From NCBI GenBank assembly GCA_031553315.1, contig JAVBLT010000031.1, forward strand, positions 1 to 13,772: 13,772 bases of DNA, in the 5' to 3' direction. Source of the DNA: JAVBLT01 sp031553315 (lineage in GTDB: Bacteria; Verrucomicrobiota; Kiritimatiellia; RFP12; DVOR01). The first letter of the stretch is position 1. Each line of letters opens with the position of its first letter. Under the pieces are notes generated by a model, which made no database searches, had not been told where the DNA came from, and worked only from the letters and a program-made list of their open reading frames with translations. Made by a program: the position numbers and the translations under genes. This document shows, piece by piece, positions 6,050 to 13,310 of this stretch.

Positions 6050-6234
6050 CCACCCTCGCCCAGTGGGCCGCGGCCGCCTACCGCCGCCCCGCCCGCGAGC
6101 TTCTCTGGGAGACCCCCGCCGCCACCCTGATGCTTTTCCACCGCCAGTGGCTCACCGCCAACGGCCACTACAAAGGCTTCACTCTTTCCGAAATTGAGGC
6201 CATCGATCACCGCGCCGGAGCGAGCAAACCATGA
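5669..6234 (+). CDS. Tail assembly chaperone, -1 frameshift product (gpG-T-like)
   Basis: Reading 119 codons from 5669, slipping back one base on A AAA AAG (6019-6025) and continuing in the -1 frame from GCG 6025 to TGA 6232-6234 gives 188 residues. The added part begins AGAGDGWIATLAQWAAAAYRR and ends IEAIDHRAGASKP. It is helical with ETPAATLMLFHRQWLTANGHYKG, typical of the T-like extension that contacts the tail tube while G holds the tape measure. The -1 frame has no well-placed start of its own: its first candidate is a GTG at 5962 buried in G. Its stop overlaps the tape measure ATG (ATGA). Both the slip site and the hairpin are intact. Confidence 0.8.
6019..6061 (+). promoter_or_regulatory. 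Programmed -1 ribosomal frameshift signal (A AAA AAG + hairpin)
   Basis: The heptamer A AAA AAG (6019-6025) is in the correct phase of the G frame (tcA AAA AAG). Seven bases later, GGGCGA (6033-6038) and GGGTGG (6040-6045), separated by a bulged C, pair with CCACCC (6050-6055) and TCGCCC (6056-6061) around an ATAG loop. Slip sequence, spacer and 12-bp stem match the canonical arrangement of bacterial and phage -1 frameshift sites, including the A AAA AAG used in dnaX. Confidence 0.9.
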
Positions 6235-7772
6235 GCGACACGCAACCCGACATCGTCATCAGCGCCACCTTCAAGGGCGCCGCAGCCGTAGCCCAGGCCA
6301 ACGCCACGGCCCAAAGCGTCAATGCCGCGATGAGGCGCGCCTCCCCCGCGGCCGGCGGCGGCAATCTGGCGGAGGGACTCAAAAAGGCCACGCTCTCGGG
6401 CGAGCAGCTGATGAGCGTCACGCACGCCCTGGGCGGCTCCTTCGGCAAGCTCGGCGGCCTTGCCCGCGCCATCCCCCGGCTGGGCGGGCTGATCGGGTTG
6501 GCCGGCGGGCCTGTCGCCTGGGGCGTCACCGCCGCCATCGCCGGCGTGGGCGTGTTGACGTCGGCAATTTCCAAATACAATAAAAAACTGGAGGAGACCC
6601 GTGAAGAAGCCGCGGCCAAGCGTCTTGAGCGGCTTAAAACCCGCGTGGAATCGCTCGGCGCCAGCTACGAGCGGCTGGCGTTTTCCATCAAAGATGCCGC
6701 CGAGGCGCGCAAGGGGGAGGAAGCCGTGGCCGACAAGCGGACGAGCGTGGCGCGCGAGACGGAATTGGCGGCCATCGAGACCCGCCGCCAGCGCGAACTG
6801 GCCGGGCTGAAGCCCGGCGACGCCGGCGGCGACCGGCGCGTCAACGCCGCCTACGACCGCGAGCGCGAAGCCGTCCAGAACCGCCACAAGCGGGAGGACG
6901 TCGGCCTGGACCCCGCCCGCCTGAAGCAAGACGCCGCCGCCGCCGAGGAAGAAGCCAATGCCGCCTACAAGCTGTACCTGGACCTCACCGGCCTTGCCGC
7001 CGCCCTGGCCGAAAAAATAGAAGAAAACGACAAAAAAATCGCAAAAAACAAAAAAATGGTCACCGTGAGCGGGTCTCACTGGGACAAAAAAATAAAGAAA
7101 GAAAACCAAATCGCAACGGATGAAAACGCGAAGCTGAGGCCTGAATACAATCGGGTGATAAAAGAACGGGATGCTGCCAAACGCATCAGCGACAGGGCGG
7201 GGCGCGAAGCCGAAAATCTTACCGAATCCTCGAAAATCGCCGAGAGCGGGCTGATGGGGCTCAGCCTCGCCGAAGAAAGCGCCGCGCTCGCCCCGAAGAA
7301 CGCCCTGGCCAAATCGTTCCGGGACCACGAGCGCGACCGCGCCCGGAAGGAGGAAGACCGCCGACTCTTCCGGGGAATTGAAAAAATCGACGTTCCGAAG
7401 GATAAAATCGCCGCCATCGACGCGGCGCTGGGCAAGCTGGAGCCGACCGCCGCCGCCATTGCCGAGGCCTTTGAAAAGGGTGCCATGAGCGCGGAGGAAA
7501 TGGCCGAGGCGCTCGAAAAAAAACACGTTGTCGACGAACGGATCGACCGCCTCCGCGCCATGCGCGACGCCGCCGAGGACGAGGCGGGCAAACCCTCCCG
7601 AGGCGTCCGCCACACCGTGGAGGCCGACGCCCTGACCCGCATCGGCGCCACCGTCGGCGGGGTCAACGCCCAGATGATCAGCGCCGCGAAGGAGCAGACC
7701 GCCTGGCTCCGGCTCATCGCCGCCAACACTGCCGCCAAAACAGCCGTTCCATCCGCCGCAATTTATTGGTAG
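6231..7772 (+). CDS. Tape measure protein (short)
   Basis: 513 residues from ATG 6231, overlapping the G-T stop as ATGA. Residues about 74-113 form a long hydrophobic, glycine-rich stretch (LARAIPRLGGLIGLAGG, AWGVTAAIAGVGVLTSAI), as in tape measure proteins. Most of the rest is predicted coiled coil rich in charged residues (KLEETREEAAAKRLERLKTR..., AEEEANAAYKLYLDL, DRARKEEDRRLFRGIEK). Position right after the chaperones supports it. Tape length scales with tail length at about 0.15 nm per residue, so a rough estimate is a short tail near 75-80 nm. A lysine/asparagine-rich, AT-rich patch at about 7010-7170 differs from the GC-rich flanks. No peptidase or lysozyme domain is obvious. Confidence 0.75.
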   Translation: MSDTQPDIVISATFKGAAAVAQANATAQSVNAAMRRASPAAGGGNLAEGLKKATLSGEQLMSVTHALGGSFGKLGGLARAIPRLGGLIGLAGGPVAWGVTAAIAGVGVLTSAISKYNKKLEETREEAAAKRLERLKTRVESLGASYERLAFSIKDAAEARKGEEAVADKRTSVARETELAAIETRRQRELAGLKPGDAGGDRRVNAAYDREREAVQNRHKREDVGLDPARLKQDAAAAEEEANAAYKLYLDLTGLAAALAEKIEENDKKIAKNKKMVTVSGSHWDKKIKKENQIATDENAKLRPEYNRVIKERDAAKRISDRAGREAENLTESSKIAESGLMGLSLAEESAALAPKNALAKSFRDHERDRARKEEDRRLFRGIEKIDVPKDKIAAIDAALGKLEPTAAAIAEAFEKGAMSAEEMAEALEKKHVVDERIDRLRAMRDAAEDEAGKPSRGVRHTVEADALTRIGATVGGVNAQMISAAKEQTAWLRLIAANTAAKTAVPSAAIYW

Positions 7773-7783
7773 AGGATTTTGAT

Positions 7784-8590
7784 ATGCCCGAAACTGCTCT
7801 TGACCTTCTTCACCCCGTCGTCGACGACGGCGCCATCGCGGCCGGACAAAACGGTCAGACCGTCGTCTACGTGCTGGAAGGGCTCTACGCCCACGCCGCG
7901 GCCGCGCAGCTCGCCCTGCCCGCCGGCGCGCTCTACAGCCCGCCCTCCGGCAGCACCACCCCGAGCCCCGATTGCCGCGTAGTTTCCACCGACCTTCAGC
8001 GCAAGCCCGCCGGCTACGCCCACCTGCGCATCACCTGCGGACCCGTCACCGGCGACGGCGGCGGCGCGGGCGGCGAAAAAGAACCGCTTTCCTCCTATTG
8101 GGAAGTGCGGTTTACCCGCGTTGAAAAGCCCCTCGAAGCCCTCTGCGGCCCCTCCGCCGGCGACCCCAACGTCCACGAACTCAAATACTGGCAGGCCGAA
8201 ACCGACCCCGACTTGTGGGACGCCTTTAAATACAAAGACCCCAAAACAAAAGAGGAAAAGACCCTTTCCGAAGCCTCGAAAACAATCGCGGAAAAAATGA
8301 AAAAGGGCACCACCTCCTACCTCCGATTCGTGCCGACCGTCACCCGCACCCGCATTTACGACAGCCCCCCCGGCGACATCGGCTCCGCCTTGGGCAGCAT
8401 GAGCGCCCCCTCGAAATTCGCGTCGACCGCCAAGGCCTGGCTCGTCACCGGCGACGATCTGACCCAGGACGCCGGCGGCAAGTGGACCCGCGTGACCGCC
8501 TGGCAGGGCGCCGAAGCCTGGGACCCCGACCTTTACGGAACAAACGCCATGAAAGAAGGCGGCAGCGGCGGAACGGGAGGCGGTCAATGA
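7784..8590 (+). CDS. Tail or tail-tip protein, family not recognised
   Basis: 268 residues from ATG 7784, with AGAGGA at 7771-7776; a TTG at 7766 would extend it but overlaps the tape measure stop. It follows the tape measure gene, where distal tail proteins are normally encoded. It opens with DLLHPVVDDGAIAAGQNGQTVVYVLEGLY, has a strand-rich middle (AHLRITCGPVTGDGGGAGG, YWEVRFTRVEKPLEAL), a lysine-rich insert (FKYKDPKTKEEKTLSEASK) and a C-terminal WLVTGDDL...W...WQGAEAWDPDLYG block seen in phage tail proteins only as a general impression. No signal peptide or membrane segment. It ends in glycine-rich residues and overlaps the next gene as ATGA, so both are probably coupled. Confidence 0.55.
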   Translation: MPETALDLLHPVVDDGAIAAGQNGQTVVYVLEGLYAHAAAAQLALPAGALYSPPSGSTTPSPDCRVVSTDLQRKPAGYAHLRITCGPVTGDGGGAGGEKEPLSSYWEVRFTRVEKPLEALCGPSAGDPNVHELKYWQAETDPDLWDAFKYKDPKTKEEKTLSEASKTIAEKMKKGTTSYLRFVPTVTRTRIYDSPPGDIGSALGSMSAPSKFASTAKAWLVTGDDLTQDAGGKWTRVTAWQGAEAWDPDLYGTNAMKEGGSGGTGGGQ

Positions 8591-9597
8591 TTCCCCACCT
8601 CCCCCTGCCCAGCCCCGGCCAGCCCGTGACCGCCGAGCTTATCCGCCGCATCATCGAGGCCCTCCGCGCCCAGCGCGTCACCGCCGGCGTGGGCCTGCGC
8701 ATGGACGAACGGCCCGACGGCGTGATCCTCTCGCTCAACGCCCCCGCCGCCTCCGCCGCCGACACCGCCCGGGCGGCCGCCGCCTGGTCGGTCGTGGAAA
8801 CGAAAGACGGCTGGGGCGTCTACGTGCCCGACGGCGCGCTCACCGTCTGGCTGCAAAACGCGGCGGTCGACGCCGGCGAGGGCGTCGCGGCCGGAGCGGA
8901 CGGCGTCATGGCCGTCACCCTCGCCGAGGCCGACGACCCCGATCATCCCGGGCAAAAGAAGGCCGCCGCCACCGAAATCTGGCTCGCCGCCTCCCTCGTC
9001 CCCGGCGGCGCGTGCACCCTCACGGCTGCGGCTGCCGCATCCGGGGAGGAGGCGGAGGAGGGCGGCGAGCCCCATCCCGGCGAAAAAGAGGAGGAAGACC
9101 CCGCCGCGCTGCGCATCCACATCGCCACCATCAAGGCCGACGGCACCCTCGACCAGCGCCACGTGGGCTGCCTCGAACTCGCCGCCCTCGCCTGCGACGC
9201 CCTCTCCGAATCGCAGGCGACCCTCGAGGCGGGCCCCCGCGGCCTCCAGCTCTACGGCGCCGACGCCGACACCCTCGGCTCCGGCGAATCGCTCCTTCAC
9301 GCCGTCACTCCCTCCCTTTCCGGCTCCGGCGACAACCCCTCCCTCACCCCCGGCCCCGGCATGGAAGATGTCTACGTCGTCGCCATCCGCGAAACCGACG
9401 GCGTCCGCAAAGTTGTTTACCTTCCCTTCGGCACCGGCGAGGAAGAGCAAGAAGAAGAGGAGGAAAAGGAGGAAGGCTCCTGCGACGACCACCCCGGCGA
9501 CAACTTTGATGAAGGCTCCGACCATCCCGGCGACGGCTTCGTCCTCGGCCACGGCGACGGCTACCACCCCGGCGATCTGCCCGACTGGTGCAAATGA
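8587..9597 (+). CDS. Tail protein with an acidic, HPGD-rich C-terminus, family not recognised
   Basis: 336 residues from ATG 8587 with GGGAGG upstream (8576-8581), overlapping the previous stop. The first 50 residues (PVTAELIRRIIEALRAQRVT...GVGLRMDERPDGVILSL) resemble the opening of phage tail-tip or baseplate adaptor proteins. The middle is alanine/glutamate-rich with repeated HPG motifs. The end is a polyglutamate run (EEEQEEEEEKEEG) followed by three HPGD/HPGD/HPGD blocks to DLPDWCK. I cannot name a family. The acidic, histidine-containing tail could bind divalent cations or be an exposed spike tip, but that is speculation. It lies within the tail operon between two other tail genes. Confidence 0.5.
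   Translation: MIPHLPLPSPGQPVTAELIRRIIEALRAQRVTAGVGLRMDERPDGVILSLNAPAASAADTARAAAAWSVVETKDGWGVYVPDGALTVWLQNAAVDAGEGVAAGADGVMAVTLAEADDPDHPGQKKAAATEIWLAASLVPGGACTLTAAAAASGEEAEEGGEPHPGEKEEEDPAALRIHIATIKADGTLDQRHVGCLELAALACDALSESQATLEAGPRGLQLYGADADTLGSGESLLHAVTPSLSGSGDNPSLTPGPGMEDVYVVAIRETDGVRKVVYLPFGTGEEEQEEEEEKEEGSCDDHPGDNFDEGSDHPGDGFVLGHGDGYHPGDLPDWCK
9487..9576 (+). repeat. Degenerate direct repeats encoding HPGD
   Basis: GACCACCCCGGCGAC (9487-9501) and GACCATCCCGGCGAC (9520-9534) are near-identical, and CTACCACCCCGGCGAT (9561-9576) repeats the same core. They encode successive HPGD motifs (DDHPGDNF, DHPGDGF, YHPGDLP). Spacing is 33 and about 40 bp, all multiples or near-multiples of codons, so the repeat keeps frame. 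Confidence 0.6.
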
Positions 9598-9606
9598 ACC
9601 CCACTT

Positions 9607-9640
9607 CCACTGTCCACTGTTAACTGTCCACTGTCAACTG
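9607..9640 (+). repeat. Heptamer repeat array (cleanest copy)
   Basis: Units CCACTGT (9607-9613), CCACTGT (9614-9620), TAACTGT (9621-9627), CCACTGT (9628-9634) and a partial CAACTG (9635-9640) fit the consensus YMACTGT. The array fills most of the gap before ATG 9657, but a clear GAAGGAG site at 9645-9651 follows, so translation does not depend on it. Confidence 0.8.
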
Positions 9641-9656
9641 CCCCGAAGGAGTCCCC

Positions 9657-11711
9657 ATGACCGTCACCCGCTTCATCCGCCAAGTCGTCACCCCGGCCCC
9701 TTACCCCATCTCCGCGACCGCCGCCGTCACCCGCGCCGTTTTTGAAATGCTCAAAACCGCCCCATGGGTCGAGACCCCCGGCCAAAGCGGCGGCCGTTAT
9801 CCCGCCCACACCGCGCTCCAGCCCGCCACCCTCGACCCGGGGTGGGACGCCTTCAACATCTGCTGCGCCTACGCCGCCGGCGAGCAGCACATCATGGCCG
9901 GCTACGCGGCCTACCGCTTCGACCTCCCCGCCGCCGCCAAATCCACCGGCTGCCGCATCACCGCCCTCGCCCTCCGCGCCGTCGCCGACAAATACAACAC
10001 CACCGGCGCCCGCGTCACCGCCTTCATCAGCGACGACCCCGCCCCCCTTGCCTGCGGTCTCCAAATCCGCGCCGGCGGCTTTGCCGCCCTCGGCGGCCTC
10101 ATGCAGACCGAAAACCCCGCTAGCCCCGACGACAAAACCCGCCCCTCCACCCACAAATCCGAGCTTCTCGCCCTCGACTCCGAAACGCCCCCCGCCGCCG
10201 CCAAATACCTCTGGCTTTACCTCACGCTTGAAGATTATACCGCTTATCGCGGCAACTGGGTCGAAGGCGGAGCCGCCCTCCTCGCCGACACCCTCCAAAT
10301 CACCTACGACAAAGCCCCCGCCGCCGATACCTACGGCATCTTCCCCGCCGTCCTCCCGCTCGGCCCCGGCCCCGCCGTCTTCCGCGCCGTCGGCCACCTC
10401 TTCGCCACTCACTCCGCCAACAAGCTCGCCTGGCTCGACAACGGCGTCTGGCGAGACCTCACCCTTCCCCTGACCACCCCGGCCCTCACCCACCTCGCCA
10501 ACGGCATCCTCACCGCCGCCCCGGTCGCCGAGGGCGGTCCGCTCGCCCTCATCCGCGTCGCCGCCGGCCGCCCGCCAACCCTCGCCGTTCTCGCCAACGA
10601 ACACCCTTTCACCCAGATTGCCTTTTTCGGCGACGTCGGTGACGGCGACCTCCTGCTTCAGGCCCGCATTCCCGACATCTCGGAGGACGTGCTTTTTACA
10701 TTTCAGATTGTCAAAAATGAGGTTTTTCAAATGCAGGGAGAGGAAAATTCCGGCGGTGTCGCCCCGCTCCTCGCGCTCAACCCCGACGGTTCTCGGCAAG
10801 TTTATCTGTGCCGCGACAATGCTTGGGGCGGTGCATTGCGTAAAAGAAACGGCGGATTTTTCGATTTTGCGGGAACCACAAATTTTCGGCACACAGACGA
10901 GGCGCATTCCGTCTTTGACATCGACACCCTTCAACCCTGCGGGGTGTGGAATCCTTCCGGCGACATAGGCGTCAGTGATATGCCAAACGATTTTTTTGCA
11001 CAACAGCAAACGCCTGGAGGCAACGAATGGTTTAAACCTCCTCGTGTCGTGCCGCCGCCCGACCACACCATTTCGTCAGTTTACTTTTCCTATGAACAAA
11101 GGCGGTTTTTTTTCTGGTGTGAAAGAAATGGCGACCCTTCCAGCGGCCATTGCAACTCCAGCCTTTTCAGCCTTGCAGCCGACCATCCCAACACCCTTGT
11201 TGACGGGCGCCGGTCTTACGAACTGACCCAGTCCGACCGGGTCGTGATTCCTTTCGCCATTGATGGGGCGGACACCTCCGGAACAAAAGGGATGCTTTTT
11301 GTGACGCAGGCGCCGGGGATGCTCGTTTTTTGGAGTTTGGTGCTGGCGAGGGCAAACCCCTCAGCCGGGGTCTGGTCTAAAATCACAACCTGGCAGCCCG
11401 ACGGCACAACCCGCCAAATCACCGACGCGGAAGCCAACGGTCCCGTCTTCACCCCTTACGGCATCGCCGGCCGGATGAGTCCGTTCGCCGCCAATCCGGC
11501 AACCGTTGGCGGTCACGCGGCCCTGCTGCTCGACCTTCTGTATTCTCCCTTCCCATCCATTGAAACGGGGGCGATTCGATTTTCCGCCCTTGTCGACCTT
11601 GTCGACAACGTCGTCCTCGGCGGCGGCTTCCTTCCCCCCTCCGCCCAACCCGACGCCGAAACACTCGCCTTCTACACCGCGAACACCCGCTTCCAGTTTG
11701 CGCCTCTTTAA
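9657..11711 (+). CDS. Large tail/fibre-like protein, family not recognised
   Basis: 684 residues from ATG 9657 after GAAGGAG. It is long, strand-rich, with few charged runs, no signal peptide and no membrane segment, and lies between the tail-tip genes and the BppU-like fibre. These features suggest a receptor-binding or baseplate-side protein. The N-terminal third (to about residue 215) and the last 120 residues share the GC-rich codon use of the neighbours. Residues about 345-560 (10690-11340) are clearly richer in A/T codons and in Phe/Asn (FTFQIVKNEVFQMQ, FFDFAGTTNFRHTDEAHSVF, YFSYEQRRFFFWCERNG), suggesting an exchanged domain. Receptor binding is inferred from position and mosaic composition, not from a recognised motif. 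Confidence 0.55.
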   Translation: MTVTRFIRQVVTPAPYPISATAAVTRAVFEMLKTAPWVETPGQSGGRYPAHTALQPATLDPGWDAFNICCAYAAGEQHIMAGYAAYRFDLPAAAKSTGCRITALALRAVADKYNTTGARVTAFISDDPAPLACGLQIRAGGFAALGGLMQTENPASPDDKTRPSTHKSELLALDSETPPAAAKYLWLYLTLEDYTAYRGNWVEGGAALLADTLQITYDKAPAADTYGIFPAVLPLGPGPAVFRAVGHLFATHSANKLAWLDNGVWRDLTLPLTTPALTHLANGILTAAPVAEGGPLALIRVAAGRPPTLAVLANEHPFTQIAFFGDVGDGDLLLQARIPDISEDVLFTFQIVKNEVFQMQGEENSGGVAPLLALNPDGSRQVYLCRDNAWGGALRKRNGGFFDFAGTTNFRHTDEAHSVFDIDTLQPCGVWNPSGDIGVSDMPNDFFAQQQTPGGNEWFKPPRVVPPPDHTISSVYFSYEQRRFFFWCERNGDPSSGHCNSSLFSLAADHPNTLVDGRRSYELTQSDRVVIPFAIDGADTSGTKGMLFVTQAPGMLVFWSLVLARANPSAGVWSKITTWQPDGTTRQITDAEANGPVFTPYGIAGRMSPFAANPATVGGHAALLLDLLYSPFPSIETGAIRFSALVDLVDNVVLGGGFLPPSAQPDAETLAFYTANTRFQFAPL

Positions 11712-11730
11712 CCAACCCCGCCCGCTGAAA

Positions 11731-11778
11731 GGAGCAAGCCTCGCCGCGACATTGAAGCCGTGTGAGGGGCTTGCCTCC
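11731..11778 (+). other. Imperfect inverted repeat before the fibre gene
   Basis: GGAGCAAGCC (11731-11740) can pair with GGGGCTTGCCTCC (11766-11778) with one or two bulges around a 25-base loop. It lies in the 93-bp gap between the large tail gene and the signal-peptide fibre gene, which starts after a separate GAAAGGA site. It could be a weak terminator or a processing hairpin; no T-tract follows it, so function is uncertain. Confidence 0.3.
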
Positions 11779-11804
11779 GAAAGTGAAACCCGAAAGGACA
11801 CACC

Positions 11805-13286
11805 ATGAGACACCGAGTCACGCTCCTCGCGGCCGCCTGCGCCGCCCTCGCCCACGCCGCCCCTCTCACGTTGAGGTGGACGGCGGAAGCCTCCGACCCC
11901 AAACCCTACGAAGCCCAGATCATGCGCGGCGAGACCGTCGCCCTCCAGGCCACCCTGCGCGCCTACGGCCAGCCCGTCGACCTCGCCGGCGCCACCGCCA
12001 CTTTTTACTGGCAGACCAACGGCATGCAGAACGCCTGGTGGTCCGCCCCCGCCCTCGCCGGCGGCCCCACCGTCACCGCCACCTGGACGCCCCTTTGCGA
12101 CGTCGGCGCCGCGCAATACACCTTCTACATCGCCGCCAGCGACCCCGGCGGCGTCCTCTACCGCGCCTACGGCACACTCCGGATGCGCCCCTCACCCGGC
12201 TTCAACCCCGCCACCCTCCCGCCACCCCAAAGCATCGACTACGCCACCCGCGACTGGGTCGGCGCCCAAGGCTTCCTGACCGCCGCCGACCTCCCGGCCC
12301 CGGCCATCGAAACCGACCCCACCGTCCCCGCCGCCACCAACGCCCTCATGGCCGCAGCCAGCGACCGCTTCCAGCCCAAGGGCAATTATCTCACCGCCTA
12401 TACCGAGACCGACCCCACCGTCCCCGCTTGGGCCAAACAGCCCGTCAAACCCGCCTACACCGCCGCCGAAGTCGGCGCCGCGACCGCGAGCGACATCGAC
12501 TCCCGCATCCGGAGCGAGACCGTGCGTTTCTACTACGACTCGAACAACCTCTATCGCATCCTCCCCGGCCCTAACGTCGCCTCCGACCGCTGGGTCGCCA
12601 TCTCCGGCACCGATCTCAACGCCGCCAACACCCTCGCCTCCCGCGAATGGGTGGCCGAACAATTCGCCGACCGCCCCGGCGGCGGAAGTGCGGGAGCCTT
12701 GAGCACCACAAACACCGAACCTCAAACCGTGGCAGCCTCCGTGAAATTCAAGAATGAGGAAATGGGGTCGTGGTGGGATGTGGTGATCAACGACCGCGCC
12801 GAGAACTATCCCTCCATAAAGATTGGCGACGGCGGCTTTGTCGGCGGCGTCACGTTGACTCCGCAATACATGAACGTGGAAGGATCGGGCCTCTTTACCT
12901 TCTGGGGCGGCGAAGACGGCATCGTTCGCTTTCGCGACTTAACGAATGGAAGCGGAGGCTTGAGCACCACAACCGAAGCCCCGCAAACCGTGCGCTCGGA
13001 AGTCTTTTTCTTTGACCCCATGACCTATGGCGGCGTCACCGTCAGCCCCAGCGGCACAGGAGGCCCGTCAATCCATCTTGACCACGGAGGGGCAGGAAGG
13101 CTTCTCTTTTTGGACGCAAGCGGGTTTAACTATAATTACGGCGAGTATTTCGCCTTTGCCGACGGTGCCGACCAAATCACCCGTAAAAAAGATCTCATCA
13201 CCGTCGACCCCGCCAGCACCCCGACCACCCTCGTCCTCAAAACCCCCGACGGCAAACGGTGGCAGCTCACCGCCACACCACTCTAA
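11805..13286 (+). CDS. Tail fibre/baseplate-like protein with signal peptide and BppU-like N-terminus
   Basis: 493 residues from ATG 11805 (CGAAAGGACA upstream). Residues 1-18 (MRHRVTLLAAACAALAHA) form a Sec-type signal peptide with an AHA-A cleavage site. Residues about 37-125 (RGETVALQATLRAYGQPVDLAGATATFYW ...) resemble the BppU/DUF2479 N-terminal baseplate domain. A fibre-style linker follows, with DYATRDWVGAQGFLTAADLP and two copies of ETDPTVPA (169-176, 201-208), then KPAYTAAEVGAA. Two repeats of about 87 residues start at LSTTNTEPQTV (299) and LSTTTEAPQTV (386). The fibre role follows from domain style and position. A cleavable signal is unusual for tail parts, which assemble in the cytoplasm; either it is exported or the signal is vestigial. 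I am sure of the ORF, moderately sure of the domain call. Confidence 0.65.
   Translation: MRHRVTLLAAACAALAHAAPLTLRWTAEASDPKPYEAQIMRGETVALQATLRAYGQPVDLAGATATFYWQTNGMQNAWWSAPALAGGPTVTATWTPLCDVGAAQYTFYIAASDPGGVLYRAYGTLRMRPSPGFNPATLPPPQSIDYATRDWVGAQGFLTAADLPAPAIETDPTVPAATNALMAAASDRFQPKGNYLTAYTETDPTVPAWAKQPVKPAYTAAEVGAATASDIDSRIRSETVRFYYDSNNLYRILPGPNVASDRWVAISGTDLNAANTLASREWVAEQFADRPGGGSAGALSTTNTEPQTVAASVKFKNEEMGSWWDVVINDRAENYPSIKIGDGGFVGGVTLTPQYMNVEGSGLFTFWGGEDGIVRFRDLTNGSGGLSTTTEAPQTVRSEVFFFDPMTYGGVTVSPSGTGGPSIHLDHGGAGRLLFLDASGFNYNYGEYFAFADGADQITRKKDLITVDPASTPTTLVLKTPDGKRWQLTATPL
12699..13220 (+). repeat. Two tandem ~87-residue fibre repeats
   Basis: Unit 1 begins LSTTNTEPQTVAASVKF (codon 12699) and unit 2 LSTTTEAPQTVRSEVFF (codon 12960), 261 bp apart. 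Correspondence continues: YPSIKIGDGG with GPSIHLDHGG, then TFWGGEDGIVRFRDLT with AFADGADQITRKKDLI. DNA identity is highest at the starts (TTGAGCACCACAA, then CAAACCGTG) and decays after, so this is an old in-frame duplication. Confidence 0.75.
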
Positions 13287-13310
13287 CCCAAACAGAAAGG
13301 AACCCCGACC

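Noticed and set aside
5962..6234. Independent 90-residue gene in the -1 frame
   Set aside because: Its GTG start is buried in the G gene without a ribosome binding site; the slip site and hairpin explain its expression as a G-T fusion.
7032..7056. A-runs in the tape measure gene as a second ribosomal frameshift site
   Set aside because: The A7 runs are out of phase for a canonical X XXY YYZ heptamer, and no long alternative frame or hairpin follows.
6207..7613. 468-residue minus-strand open frame
   Set aside because: Antisense shadow of the tape measure gene; no ribosome binding site, no motifs, and it conflicts with strong + strand evidence (ATGA overlap, frameshift).
9561..11066. 501-residue minus-strand open frame
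   Set aside because: Opposite the large tail gene in GC-rich DNA; its translation is glycine/valine/glutamate-rich low complexity, with no start site or recognisable domain.
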